From a virus, in IMG/VR virus record IMGVR_UViG_3300034072_001539, positions 1-35,130 of that record: a stretch of DNA of 35,130 bases. One strand, written 5' to 3'. This document shows, piece after piece, positions 14,789-24,194 of the stretch. Position 1 is the stretch's first letter. Each line of letters starts with the position of its first letter. The notes beneath the pieces were generated by a model that saw only the letters and a list, made by a program, of their open reading frames with translations, was not told the DNA's origin and made no database searches. Made by a program: the position numbers and the translations under genes.

Positions 14789-17156
14789 GGTACCTGTCGA
14801 GATCGGCGGGCCGCAGGCCGTCGCGCAGGTGCAGCGGCTAAAGACCGCAGTGGACGGGCTGGAGGAGTCCGTCGACAATCTCTCGGACAAGGCCGGCGAG
14901 GCCAAAGACTCGCTCAACGATCTAGGCCAGCGCAGCAGCGTATCGCTCCGCGGCCTGGGCGAGGCCTTTACGACCACGACCACCGCCGTGGCAGCCTTTG
15001 CCGCGGCAACGGTCGCTGCGGGTGTGGCGCTTGGCACAGCAGCGGGGCACGGCGAGGACAACCTCCGCGCCGTCAACGCCCTCGGCGATGCGTACCGACA
15101 GGTGTCGGAGGCCACGGGCGACACCGTGACCGCAACGCAGGCTTACGCGACGCAGCAGCGTCTCGTGCGCTCGGGCTTGCAGGTGTCGACGGAGCAGCTC
15201 GCCACGATCACCCGCGCGGCCCGCGACTACGCCCGCGCAACGGGTGTTGAGGCTGCGCAGGCCACCGAGCAGCTCGCCGATGCGCTTGTGGGCGCGTCCG
15301 CCGACGAGCTTGAAAAGTACGGCGTCGCGCTCCAGTCGGGACTTGAGCGCACTGAGGCGTTTGCCCAGGCCACGCGACAGCTTGCCGAGCAACAGAGCGG
15401 GACGGCTCCAGCGGCGCGCACGTTGACCGAGGACATGACACGCCTTGGTACAGCATCGACGGAGGCTGCGTCCGCCTTTGCAATGATGGCCGCCAACGGC
15501 CTCGGGCTGCAAGGCGTCGTGTCGGGTATCGCCTCGCGGCTGCGCCAGCTCACCACGGACATCCAAGACGCGATCAACGCCTCGCGCCAAGCGCGCGCCA
15601 CCGAAGCCGACGTGGCCGCGCGGCAGCAAGCGCTCGACGAGCGCCGCGTCCTCACGCGCGAGATGCAGGCCCGGCTGCGCGCCTCGGGCGTGTCAGAGGA
15701 GCAGATTCGCGGCGTGGCACCGACCGCCGAGGTGCTCATGCGGACAAGCCCTGAAGCGCTTGCCGCACAAAACGCACGGCTGCGCGCGGCGCTGGAGTCA
15801 ACCGCAGCGTCCACCCCGGCGACCGCCGAGACGATTACTGCGGCCTTTATGCGCGGGCAGAGCGACGTGCGCGCGGGCCGCGTGTCGGGCATCGAGTCGC
15901 TGACGCAGGAGCAACTGCGCGCTCAACTCTTCGGCGACCGCATCACCGGCACCGGCTCGTTCCGCACTGCCCTCGCTCGCGGCGCAGCACGAGCACCGGG
16001 CACACAGCAAGCCGCTCAGAGCTTGCTCAACACCGCAGGCGACTTGACGCAAGAGCTACTGCGCGGTGTCAACCAAGGCGCTACCGACGCTGTCATCCAG
16101 ATCACAGCCTCTCGCTCCGGCGGTGGCGGTGGCGGCGGCGCTCGTACCGACCTCACCGCTGCGGCGATGGAGGCCGCGCACCGCGAGGCCCAGCGGCTTC
16201 GCGGGTCGGGCGCTGCGCCCACGATGTCAACGATGTTTGACCTCGCCGCTCAAGATCAGGCCGCAGTGCGGGCGCGGGAGGCAAGCGAGCGACAGGCCGC
16301 GATCGGTCGGCAGAGCACCGCGATTACCGAGGCCCTTGCGGCGCAGGAACGCGCTGGTCAAGCGCTTGCCGATGCGCAGGCCGGGCAGTTTCGGCCAGGT
16401 GGGGTGCAAGGCAACGACGAAAGGCTTGCGATGCTCCGAGAGCAGGCCGCGGCCATGCGCGACATGCTTACGCAAACCGACGCAGCCATCGCTGCGGCGC
16501 GCGAGCGTGGCGCGTCGGAGAGTGAGCTCAATGGGTTGCTCTCGCAACGTGCCGGGCTCGTGTCGGCCAACAGCGCGGCGGAGCGCGAGGCTGCGGCGCT
16601 GGAGCGCGAGCGCATCGCGGGGCTGACCTCGTACCGCGACGCGATGGTGTCCAACCTCGGGTCGGTGGCCGAGGCTTTCGGCGCGGCGACGGAGGCCGCG
16701 ATCAACGGGGAGCAGAGCTTTGGCAAGGCGCTGCAAGGCCAGCTTCGCGCCGTGCTTGTGGCCCTCGCCAAACAGTCGGTGGTCGAGGGCCTCAAGAACC
16801 TCGCCCTAGGCTTCAGCGCGCTCGCCACGCCGGGCACGCAACTCTCGGCCGCGGGCTACTTCAAAGCCGCCGGGCTATGGGCTGCAACGGGCGTAGCCGC
16901 GGGCGCAGGCGCAGCGGCAATCCCGCAGGCCTCGGCTCCGGCTGCGGGCGCGTCGGCAGCGCGTCCACCGTCTGCGGCACGAGCACGCGAGGGCGGCGCG
17001 GGTGGCGAGACGCAACAGCCGCTGACGCTGTCGATTGTGGTCAACGGGGCCCTTTTCAACGAGGGCGTCGAGGAAGGCGTTGTGCGCGCGCTTGACCGCG
17101 CCGCGACGCGCGGCCTCTCGCCGCGGGTGCTTCGCATGGGACGGGGGATGGCATGA
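14772..17156 (+). CDS. Tape measure protein
   Basis: A 794-residue protein, Ala-rich and largely helical. It has an N-terminal coiled coil (QRLKTAVDGLEESVDNLSDK), a short hydrophobic segment near residues 70-95, Gly-rich linker, a long central helical region with MAQERLRAA-like heptads (EAAALERERIAGLTSYRDAM), and a C-terminal membrane-prone region (about 690-740, YFKAAGLWAATGVAAGAGAA). It sets tail length and passes into the host during injection. At about 0.15 nm per residue the tail would be roughly 120 nm, an estimate from known phages. The ATG lies inside the end of the chaperone fusion. Confidence 0.9.
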   Translation: MAEKIEVPVEIGGPQAVAQVQRLKTAVDGLEESVDNLSDKAGEAKDSLNDLGQRSSVSLRGLGEAFTTTTTAVAAFAAATVAAGVALGTAAGHGEDNLRAVNALGDAYRQVSEATGDTVTATQAYATQQRLVRSGLQVSTEQLATITRAARDYARATGVEAAQATEQLADALVGASADELEKYGVALQSGLERTEAFAQATRQLAEQQSGTAPAARTLTEDMTRLGTASTEAASAFAMMAANGLGLQGVVSGIASRLRQLTTDIQDAINASRQARATEADVAARQQALDERRVLTREMQARLRASGVSEEQIRGVAPTAEVLMRTSPEALAAQNARLRAALESTAASTPATAETITAAFMRGQSDVRAGRVSGIESLTQEQLRAQLFGDRITGTGSFRTALARGAARAPGTQQAAQSLLNTAGDLTQELLRGVNQGATDAVIQITASRSGGGGGGGARTDLTAAAMEAAHREAQRLRGSGAAPTMSTMFDLAAQDQAAVRAREASERQAAIGRQSTAITEALAAQERAGQALADAQAGQFRPGGVQGNDERLAMLREQAAAMRDMLTQTDAAIAAARERGASESELNGLLSQRAGLVSANSAAEREAAALERERIAGLTSYRDAMVSNLGSVAEAFGAATEAAINGEQSFGKALQGQLRAVLVALAKQSVVEGLKNLALGFSALATPGTQLSAAGYFKAAGLWAATGVAAGAGAAAIPQASAPAAGASAARPPSAARAREGGAGGETQQPLTLSIVVNGALFNEGVEEGVVRALDRAATRGLSPRVLRMGRGMA

Positions 17157-18013
17157 GTGAGGTCTTGCACTACCTGTTGGCGCAGCCGTACGAGTTGGGC
17201 TCGCAGGCGATTACTGCGACCGATAGCGGCGGCACGGGGCGCGCGACTCCGCTTGTCGCCGCGTGGTACCGCACCTTGCTAGCGCCGACGGCGGGCGCGG
17301 GCGGGGCGCAGGATGACCCCATTGAGATTCTTGGCGCGTTGGAGTCTGCCCTGGGCCCGTCGCTATGGCGCGTCGAGATGATCGCCACCGGGCTCGTGCG
17401 CGTCACGTACCTCTCGACGGGCACAGGCACGGTGACGCTCACCAACGACGTGCGTAACCTGCTGGGTTTTACGTCGTCGACCGTGGGGCCGCTTGCCACC
17501 AACGCCTCGGCGACGGCGACGTACCTCCCCACGCATTGCGTGTTTGCGCCTGGCGCGAGCGACGACGGGTGGCAGCAGGTGTCGGGTCGCGCGTCGGTGG
17601 CCGCGATGCCCGACGGCACGGCCTACGGGTGGCAGGACGGGCGCGTGTCGCAGTCACGCGAGATCACCTTCCAGATGCTGCCGCGCGACGAGGACGCCAG
17701 GGCGCTTGTGTCGGCCGCTGGCACCAACGCGCTCGACGTGTCCAGCACGCGCCTTGACCCCGGCGCGAGCGAGCCTGGGCAGTCGCCGCCGTGGTCGGTG
17801 CCGATGACCCTCGCCACATGCGCGGGGCTGGAGTGCGGGTGGACAGACCGCTTGCCCGAGGTGATTGCCGGGACGCACACCGCCTACGACGAGGTGTACG
17901 TGGTGCCGCCGTCGTACGAGGCCAAGACTACGCTCTCAATCCCTGGCTACGACCAGCGCCGGGACATCGGCCCGCTGACGCTCACGTGGGCCGCATACGG
18001 CACGGTCACGTGA
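17153..18013 (+). CDS. Putative distal tail protein
   Basis: A 286-residue, strand-rich protein directly after the tape measure gene (ATGA overlap). The segments MSEVLHYLLAQPYELGSQAI, SALGPSLWRVEMIATG and FTSSTVGPLATNASATATYL suggest beta-sandwich folding. The C-terminal portion (YVVPPSYEAKTTLSIPGYDQ) is unassigned. The position fits a distal tail (Dit-like) protein. No diagnostic motif is seen, so this is a context call. Confidence 0.5.
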   Translation: MSEVLHYLLAQPYELGSQAITATDSGGTGRATPLVAAWYRTLLAPTAGAGGAQDDPIEILGALESALGPSLWRVEMIATGLVRVTYLSTGTGTVTLTNDVRNLLGFTSSTVGPLATNASATATYLPTHCVFAPGASDDGWQQVSGRASVAAMPDGTAYGWQDGRVSQSREITFQMLPRDEDARALVSAAGTNALDVSSTRLDPGASEPGQSPPWSVPMTLATCAGLECGWTDRLPEVIAGTHTAYDEVYVVPPSYEAKTTLSIPGYDQRRDIGPLTLTWAAYGTVT

Positions 18014-18036
18014 TGGCGCCGCGCCCTCGCAGGTGG

Positions 18037-18048
18037 TAGCGTCGGCCC
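18037..18048 (+). promoter_or_regulatory. -10-like box directly before a GTG start
   Basis: TAGCGT (18037-18042) is followed by six bases and the GTG of the tail-tip gene. This is the same arrangement as at 2663 and 31191. No good -35 is visible (TGGCGC at 18014-18019). It lies in a 35-nt gap, which is unusual in this packed operon. Weak evidence. Confidence 0.3.
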
Positions 18049-20628
18049 GTGATTCGCGGCTTCGCCCTCACTGTCGCAGGAGTCCCGTACGTGTTTGCCA
18101 CGGCGGGCGTCGGCGCCATGCCTTCCTCGACGGACGCGCGGTGGTTCGGCGCGGAGACGGGCGTCGAGCTTGCAACGGGCTTCCTCGCGCACGAGGGCCT
18201 GCGGTGGAGCGAGCGCGCGAAGCCCCTCGACGGCAGCACCGAGGTGGACGCAATCACCTTCCGGCTGCGCGATGCGCGCGTGCAGACGGGCCTTGCGGCG
18301 GGTTACAACCTCTTGACCTACCTCGCCACGCTTGACGCCTCCAGCGCCACGAGCACGCCCCTCTCGGCCACGGTCACAGCCTCAGCGACGGCGCTCACGG
18401 TGGGCAGTGGGTCGGCGCTGTCGGGTGCGTCGTGGGTGTGGCTCAACCGCGAGGCCCTGGCCGTCACGTCGATTGTGTCCAACACGATCAACGTCACGCG
18501 CGGGGCGCTCGGCACAAAGGCCGTAGCGCACGTGGTCGCAGAAGGGGTGTACCCCGAAATCTATAAGACCGTGCCGTGGGTGCAGCGCCGCAAGGTCGTG
18601 CTGTGGGCTGTCGAGGATGGCGTGGCGACCGCGCTCTGGGCGGGCTTTTGTGTCCGCGCGCCGAAGCTCAGCAGCGACGGTGCCACCTTTGACCTCGCGT
18701 GCGACCCGTACCTCCAAGTCGTGAGCGCGGCGCCAATCGGCAGCTCGTCGGCGGTGACGCGGCTCGTGGGGTACGGCGAGACGTCGCGCTCTGCGCCCGC
18801 GTGGGGCGCCAACGTCCTCGGCGTGCAAGTGCAGTGCGCCACACACCTGCCCGCCGTTGCGTCAAGCTACCGCACCGCGCGGACGTGGGAGGAGATGGTT
18901 GCCGGTGTCACGGCTCGATTGGCGACGGCGACAACCAACCGCGGGCACCTCGTCAACTGCGTGATCTCGCGCGTTGGGAACCGCGGGCGCGTCGAGATCG
19001 ACGACACCTCGCACACCTTCGCGGCGGGCGTGTGGTGGCTCGGTGAGGCGGGCACGTCAGAGCTCGTGCCATCGCGCAATCGCGGTGGCAGCCGCGAGTT
19101 CCTGTCGCTGGAGTTCGGCCCCATCCCCGCGGTGGCGTACGTGTTCCCTGCGGGCGGCGGCGCCGCGGTGCGGCTTGCCATCACCTCCACCGACGCGCTG
19201 CCCACGGTGTGGGGCGTGACCACGGAGGACAGCGGCACCGACTACACGACCACGTATCAGCCCGTGATGCGCACCGCGCTCAACGCCGACTATTGGATTG
19301 ACTTCTACGTCTCGCAAATTGGCAGCACGTCGGACCCGCTGACCCCGTGGCTTGAGCCGCTGGGCTCCGAGCAGGTGCCGCGCAAATGGGGCCTCCCGCC
19401 CATCGACGGGATGGAGGTCGTAGTGCTCAAAGACCCGCCGCCGCTTACGACCGCCGTCAAGGTCACCACACGGCACTGGGCGTGGGGTATGCGGCGCGCG
19501 GCGATCCGGCTCGTTGACGACGCCGAGGATGACGACTGGGATTGGTCCACGCTGCCCGCGGTCGTGCAAGCCACGGTCGGCAACGCCGTCGCGCGCACGT
19601 GGACCTTCGACGGGCGGCGCACGCTCGGCGACCTGTTGCGAGAGTGCTGCATCCTCTCGGGCGTGACGCCGACGCTGCGCAACGGGCGCGTCGCGCTGCA
19701 CCCCTGGGCGTGGCCGCGATCGGGACAGACGCCCGACGCGACGCTCACCGCGGCGGACGTCATCGGCACGCCGGTGTGGTCGACGTGGGACGATGGCCTT
19801 GCGAATCGCCTCGTGTTTCGGTCGGGCGACCTTGTGGCGGACATCACCGACGCGGGCAGCGTCGCGCGGTACGGCCCCGCGCACGAGATTACCGTCACCC
19901 TCGCGGGGCTTGACCAGCAGGCACCGCTAACGGATGACCCGCAGTCCATCGCGCGGCAAGCCCTCGGGCGGCTCAACCTGTGGGCGGACCCTCTGCCGTC
20001 GGTGCAGGTCGTGGTGTCGCTGCGGCACCTGTCGCTGCGCCTCGGCTCGCTTGTGGTGCTCTCGGATTGGATCACGCCCGACGGGGCCGGGTCGCGTGGC
20101 CTGTCGTCGCGCAAGGGCATCGTCTACGGGCGGACCGTGGACTTCGACGAAGCGCGCGTAACGCTGGATATCATGCTGTTTCCGCGCATGAGCTACGGCT
20201 ACGCGCCGTGTGCTCGCGTGCTGTCGGTGGTGTCCTCGACGATCGTGGACATTGACGCGACGCCCATTGGCAGCTTTGACTACGCGGGCGGCACCGACGG
20301 CCTCGGCGGCACCGGCACCGGGGTGCAGAGCTTGTTCGCGGTCGGCGATCGGGTGGAGCTGCTCACGCGCGACGCGACCACGCTTACCGCCGAGGACCGC
20401 ATCATCTCGGCGATCACGTGGACAGGCACCGAGTGGCGCATCACCTTCACGGTCGCCTTGTCCGCGGGGATGCAGACCGCCATCGGCGCGGGGCCTGTGG
20501 ATATCCGCGGGAGCGCGTACGCGACGGCGGGCCTCACCGCGCCGCAGAAGGACTACATGCACGTTGCTGATGACTTGACGTTGGTCATCGATGGCACGGC
20601 AGACAGGGCACGGGTGATCGCACCATGA
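18049..20628 (+). CDS. Tail tip / baseplate hub-like protein
   Basis: An 859-residue protein, the longest after the tape measure, beginning MIRGFALTVAGVPYVFATAG (GTG start, after a 35-nt gap). It contains an inserted small beta domain at about 105-157 (ATALTVGSGSALSGASWVWL then INVTRGALGT), then long strand-rich sections and a region with VVSSTIVDIDATPIGSFDYA near 725-745. A large protein right after the distal tail gene is normally the hub or tip attachment protein. I see no enzyme motif. Function is inferred from size and order. Confidence 0.65.
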   Translation: MIRGFALTVAGVPYVFATAGVGAMPSSTDARWFGAETGVELATGFLAHEGLRWSERAKPLDGSTEVDAITFRLRDARVQTGLAAGYNLLTYLATLDASSATSTPLSATVTASATALTVGSGSALSGASWVWLNREALAVTSIVSNTINVTRGALGTKAVAHVVAEGVYPEIYKTVPWVQRRKVVLWAVEDGVATALWAGFCVRAPKLSSDGATFDLACDPYLQVVSAAPIGSSSAVTRLVGYGETSRSAPAWGANVLGVQVQCATHLPAVASSYRTARTWEEMVAGVTARLATATTNRGHLVNCVISRVGNRGRVEIDDTSHTFAAGVWWLGEAGTSELVPSRNRGGSREFLSLEFGPIPAVAYVFPAGGGAAVRLAITSTDALPTVWGVTTEDSGTDYTTTYQPVMRTALNADYWIDFYVSQIGSTSDPLTPWLEPLGSEQVPRKWGLPPIDGMEVVVLKDPPPLTTAVKVTTRHWAWGMRRAAIRLVDDAEDDDWDWSTLPAVVQATVGNAVARTWTFDGRRTLGDLLRECCILSGVTPTLRNGRVALHPWAWPRSGQTPDATLTAADVIGTPVWSTWDDGLANRLVFRSGDLVADITDAGSVARYGPAHEITVTLAGLDQQAPLTDDPQSIARQALGRLNLWADPLPSVQVVVSLRHLSLRLGSLVVLSDWITPDGAGSRGLSSRKGIVYGRTVDFDEARVTLDIMLFPRMSYGYAPCARVLSVVSSTIVDIDATPIGSFDYAGGTDGLGGTGTGVQSLFAVGDRVELLTRDATTLTAEDRIISAITWTGTEWRITFTVALSAGMQTAIGAGPVDIRGSAYATAGLTAPQKDYMHVADDLTLVIDGTADRARVIAP

Positions 20629-21302
20629 GCCTCGGCCAACGCCTCGGGCAGTACCTGCGCCACCCCGCGACGGGCATCACGCCCGACGGCGCGCCACTCG
20701 ACGCGGGCAGCGCCCACGTCCTGCACGCCAACCTCTCCGAGCTCAGCGCGCAGAACGCCCGCCTGATCGGGCAGCACGTCGGGCCGGGCGTGGTGGGCTA
20801 CGACACGTCGACGTTTGCCCAGTGGGCGGACGTGTACGACGTGTTTGAGCAGGACGGCGCCGACAGCTTCGCGCAAATCCCGTGGGTACAGGCGACGCAG
20901 TGCGTGGCCTTCGGGCCGCTCAACGCGCACGCGATGACGCTCGACGGACGGGGCTTCACGCACCGCGAACTCAAGGTGTTGGTCGACGTGACGAAGGGCA
21001 ACGTGGCGACGACCACGCTCACCATCATGGCCGCGGTCACGTCGGTGTACGACACGCCGCTCCGCACCGAGCGCGTGGCCTCGGACTTCCAAAGCTTCCC
21101 GCACACCGCGCCCGGCGACTACACGAGCGTACTCGATCTCCAGCTTCGGCCCGTGCGCCCGTCGGCCTCGTGGCGCTCACGCGACGGAGGCGATGCGGCG
21201 GCGGCTGTGGCGCCTCTGTGGCTGTGGGTCGGGTGGTTTTCCAACGACATCAGCAGCGCCGACTTTGTGCACAGCATCAGCGCGTTTGAGGTGCGGTCGT
21301 GA
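20625..21302 (+). CDS. Tail-tip accessory protein of unknown function
   Basis: A 225-residue protein with ATGA overlap on the hub gene and GTGA overlap with the next. It contains aromatic and acidic-rich strands (STFAQWADVYDVFEQDGADS, WLWVGWFSNDISSADFVHSI). No family is recognised. Genes in this position normally encode tip or fibre components, so it is probably part of the tail tip. Confidence 0.6.
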   Translation: MSLGQRLGQYLRHPATGITPDGAPLDAGSAHVLHANLSELSAQNARLIGQHVGPGVVGYDTSTFAQWADVYDVFEQDGADSFAQIPWVQATQCVAFGPLNAHAMTLDGRGFTHRELKVLVDVTKGNVATTTLTIMAAVTSVYDTPLRTERVASDFQSFPHTAPGDYTSVLDLQLRPVRPSASWRSRDGGDAAAAVAPLWLWVGWFSNDISSADFVHSISAFEVRS

Positions 21303-22423
21303 GCACACCCGTCTCGCCTGGCCCGACGGCATTCGACCTCGCGTCGGTGCGCGTCGCGCAGCCCGTGGTGTCCGGCGGCTTCCTCCGGTGGGCGCAGGAG
21401 GCGTCGTTTGTTCTCGGCGCGTGCGTCCACCACGTCGGCGGCGGGACGATCCCGCAGCGCGGGTCTGGGCGGACGCAACTTGAGGGCCTTGCGTACTCGG
21501 TGCCCGTCGCCTACACGCGCAGCGCGGGCGCGCAGGTGCTCCGCATTGCGGTCGACCTGTGGCCGTCCAACGAGATCGGCGACTCGCAGACCGTGACCGT
21601 CACGCTCCCCACGGGCGCGACGTGGCTCGTGTCGGGTGGCCTTGACGGCACCGTGACGCACTACAACCCAGGCCAGGGCCGCACGGCGACGCGAGAGCTT
21701 GTGGGGTGGGCTGACGTGTCGGGCGTGACCGTGGGCGACCTGACGACCTGGCTGTCTGTCGCCACGTCGCCCACGAGCAAGGGCGCGGGCGTGCGCCGCG
21801 TCGCGGTGACGGAGGTACCGCTTGCCTCTTTCCCGGTCGATGCGAGCGACGCGGGCTGGGATGCCGCCGCAACGCGTCCAGGGCGCCCTGTGATTGACGG
21901 TGGCGCCGCGTCGCCACGCGGAGTCGAGCGTCTGTGGCACCTACTCGACCTCGGGCGCGCAGACTACCGGCGGCATTGGCAGCTCTGCGGCGTCGAGAGC
22001 GCGAGCACCGCGGGCTACGGCACCACCCCGCACTGGTCACGCGAGACGGCGAGCGCGGGCAAGGTGGACTGGCTTGCGGGCAGCTTTGACCCCGCGTGGT
22101 ACTTCCAAGGCCGCGACCTCTACGGGGCCGCGACGACACCGTACAAGCTCCGCGTGCGGTACAAGACCAGCAACGCCACCAACTGCGACCTAGGCGTGTA
22201 CATCGAGGACGGCAACGTCGTCTCGGACGTGTGGTCGGCCACGGCAGCGGCCTCGCGGCAGACCGTGACGCTCGCGGGCACGTCGGGCGTGTGGACGTGG
22301 GCTAGTGCCAACGTCACCGCGCCGTGTGGTACGCTGACCCGCGTCAAGATTGACGCAAAGGGACCGGGCCACCCAGAGCTGCTATCGCTCTCGTGCGTGG
22401 CCCTGATCGAGGACGAGGGCTGA
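21299..22423 (+). CDS. Tail-tip or fibre protein of unknown function
   Basis: A 374-residue protein starting with GTG at 21299. It is strand-rich with a C-terminal part (about 255-370) that looks like a carbohydrate-binding style beta-sandwich (PYKLRVRYKTSNATNCDLGV, then WSATAAASRQTVTLAGTSGV). That suggests receptor contact, but no specific family is recognised. It precedes the tail-fibre candidate by one base. Confidence 0.6.
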   Translation: MSTPVSPGPTAFDLASVRVAQPVVSGGFLRWAQEASFVLGACVHHVGGGTIPQRGSGRTQLEGLAYSVPVAYTRSAGAQVLRIAVDLWPSNEIGDSQTVTVTLPTGATWLVSGGLDGTVTHYNPGQGRTATRELVGWADVSGVTVGDLTTWLSVATSPTSKGAGVRRVAVTEVPLASFPVDASDAGWDAAATRPGRPVIDGGAASPRGVERLWHLLDLGRADYRRHWQLCGVESASTAGYGTTPHWSRETASAGKVDWLAGSFDPAWYFQGRDLYGAATTPYKLRVRYKTSNATNCDLGVYIEDGNVVSDVWSATAAASRQTVTLAGTSGVWTWASANVTAPCGTLTRVKIDAKGPGHPELLSLSCVALIEDEG

Positions 22424-22424
22424 T

Positions 22425-23411
22425 ATGGGCGTGCGCAGAGGGTCTAGAGGCGGCGGCGGGGGCATGGCCAACCCCATGACCGCGCAGGGAGACATGATCA
22501 CCGGCGGCGCTGCGGGTGCGCCTGCTCGCCTGATCGTGGGCAGCGAGGGCGACGCGCTTACGGTGCTCGGCGGCGAGCCGGCGTGGGCACCGCTCTCGAT
22601 ACCGGCGCTGTCAGACGCGACCCCGCAGCCGCTCGGCGTCGCCGCGGAGGGTACGTCGAGCGAGGCTAGCCGCGCCGACCACGTGCACGCGAGTAATACT
22701 CCGAGCGAGCTGACGGTCCCTGGCCTTGTGTCGCTCGCAGGCTCTGTCGTCTCGTACAGCGCGAGCCCCAGCGGCGTCACGCAAGAGCGCGGCGACACTG
22801 CTCTCGCGGCGCGCAACGGCATTCGCTTTTGGGGCCGCGGCAACGCCAAGGGCGCAATCGAAGGCACCGCCACAGGCCTCAGGATTACGACTAGCGCCAC
22901 CGACACGACGCAGCCGTACCCTTTCGCCGACGGCGGTACGTCAATCTTTGTCGCGCTCCCGACGCTCAATGAGTTTGAGGTTGATTTGTATTACACGCTG
23001 GTGCTGACGCAAAAAGCTACCGGCGGAGATTCGGTCAACTTTCGCGCGGGGTTGATGGGTTTTCTGATTGGACAGAGCTATAACTGCGGGCGCATCGCGC
23101 TGTTTTCCTTCGGCGGCGTAAACAGCGGCAACCCTACTGAGGAGTGGGGGTTTTCAAGCGCTGTCAATAGCACTCAAGCCTCAACCACCACGACGACCAA
23201 TCGGGTAGCGCGCATGCGCCGCGCTGGCAACATCTTTGAGGTCTGGGGTGGCCCAGACATCAACAACCTCACGCGGCGTATTGCGCAGGCATCAAACGCC
23301 AACAGCCAAACGCCGCTGCTGCTCACGGCTGGCGTAAACGCCAACGGCGCGAGCATGGTGGGTAGCTACGTGGAGCTGACGTCAATCGCAATCCGGGATC
23401 GGTGGTCCTGA
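22425..23411 (+). CDS. Tail fibre / receptor-binding protein candidate
   Basis: A 328-residue protein. The N-terminal 80 residues hold the repeat-type segment common in phage fibres: MANPMTAQGDMITGGAAGAP then ARLIVGSEGDALTVLGGEPA, followed by a SSEASRADHVH motif near 80-90. The C-terminal domain (about 140-328) is Asn/Ser/Thr-rich. Its DNA is visibly less GC-rich and uses codons such as AAA, ATT and TTT that its neighbours avoid, which suggests exchange from another source. It would define host range. The lysis genes begin immediately downstream (TGATG overlap). Confidence 0.75.
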   Translation: MGVRRGSRGGGGGMANPMTAQGDMITGGAAGAPARLIVGSEGDALTVLGGEPAWAPLSIPALSDATPQPLGVAAEGTSSEASRADHVHASNTPSELTVPGLVSLAGSVVSYSASPSGVTQERGDTALAARNGIRFWGRGNAKGAIEGTATGLRITTSATDTTQPYPFADGGTSIFVALPTLNEFEVDLYYTLVLTQKATGGDSVNFRAGLMGFLIGQSYNCGRIALFSFGGVNSGNPTEEWGFSSAVNSTQASTTTTTNRVARMRRAGNIFEVWGGPDINNLTRRIAQASNANSQTPLLLTAGVNANGASMVGSYVELTSIAIRDRWS

Positions 23412-23671
23412 TGACCTCCCACGACGACACGTCGCTCTCCGGACGGCTGCTGACGCTGATGGGCGTCGGCGGTGTCACCTCGGGCGTGGCAGACGGCTTG
23501 CTCGGCCGCGCACCGGCGATCATCCTCGGCGCCGTGGTCTCGCTCGCGGTGGGCCTCCTGCTGGAATACGCCAGGCCGATCGTGCGCGTCCACGGCGAGC
23601 GGGCCGCCAAGCGGCTCAAGCGCGCCCACCCGACGATCGCTCCCCCACCGCCACCACCTCCGGAGGTCTGA
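23411..23671 (+). CDS. Putative holin
   Basis: An 86-residue protein with a hydrophobic membrane segment (about residues 31-52, LGRAPAIILGAVVSLAVGLL) and possibly a weaker one before it (12-28). A basic cytoplasmic-type C-terminus (RVHGERAAKRLKRAH) ends in poly-proline. ATG 23411 is preferred over the one at 23402 because it overlaps the preceding stop. Small size, membrane segment and basic tail next to lysis genes fit a holin that permeabilises the inner membrane. No family signature exists to confirm. Confidence 0.6.
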   Translation: MTSHDDTSLSGRLLTLMGVGGVTSGVADGLLGRAPAIILGAVVSLAVGLLLEYARPIVRVHGERAAKRLKRAHPTIAPPPPPPPEV

Positions 23672-23672
23672 C

Positions 23673-24194
23673 GTGCTCGACTCTCTCTCTCGCGCCCTGG
23701 TGTGGGCCGACTCCCACGGGCTGACGGTGCCTGTAATCCTCGGCGCTGTGACTGTCGTCGCACGCCTCGTGTGGGCGGTGCTGCGCCCGCCTGTGCTGCG
23801 TCGGTGGCCGGCTGCGGTGCCGGTCATCGAGGGCGCTGCGGTGCGCGTCGCGGCGCTCCTGCCCGATGTGCTTGCGGCGCTCCTACGACGCCGCGCAGCG
23901 CCCGCGGCGCAGGCGGATAGGCCCACGATCGTACCGGTCGCGGTGCTCGCCCTCCTGAGCCTCTCAGGGCTCTCCGCGTGCCCTCGGGTGCGGGAGGCGA
24001 TCGTGGACACGCAGTCGCCTCGCGTGGGCTGCGAGGTGGGCGCGCAGCGGTGCCGCGACGGTGCGCCCGAGGTGTGCTCGTCGTCGGGCCGGTGGTGGCC
24101 AGCGATGCCCCCGGCCGCAGACGGCTCGCCACGGCGCTGCGCCGGGCTGTGCGAGGTCGCCGAGGGCGTGGCCCGCTGCGGGGTGGCGCCATGA
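23673..24194 (+). CDS. Membrane/lipoprotein-like cysteine-rich lysis-region protein
   Basis: A 173-residue protein starting at GTG 23673 after a strong GGAGG (23661-23665). It has a hydrophobic segment at about 18-37 (VPVILGAVTVVARLVWAVL). A second at about 85-103 ends in the lipobox-like LSGLSAC (C103). The C-terminal region has six further cysteines (C120, C127, C135, C156, C160, C169) in a GxxRCRDGAPEVC-style spacing that I know from Myxococcota surface lipoproteins. It may be a membrane-anchored lipoprotein, or an overlap of a holin-like part with a short o-spanin-like lipoprotein starting near GTG 23943. It precedes the endolysin genes. Confidence 0.55.
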   Translation: MLDSLSRALVWADSHGLTVPVILGAVTVVARLVWAVLRPPVLRRWPAAVPVIEGAAVRVAALLPDVLAALLRRRAAPAAQADRPTIVPVAVLALLSLSGLSACPRVREAIVDTQSPRVGCEVGAQRCRDGAPEVCSSSGRWWPAMPPAADGSPRRCAGLCEVAEGVARCGVAP

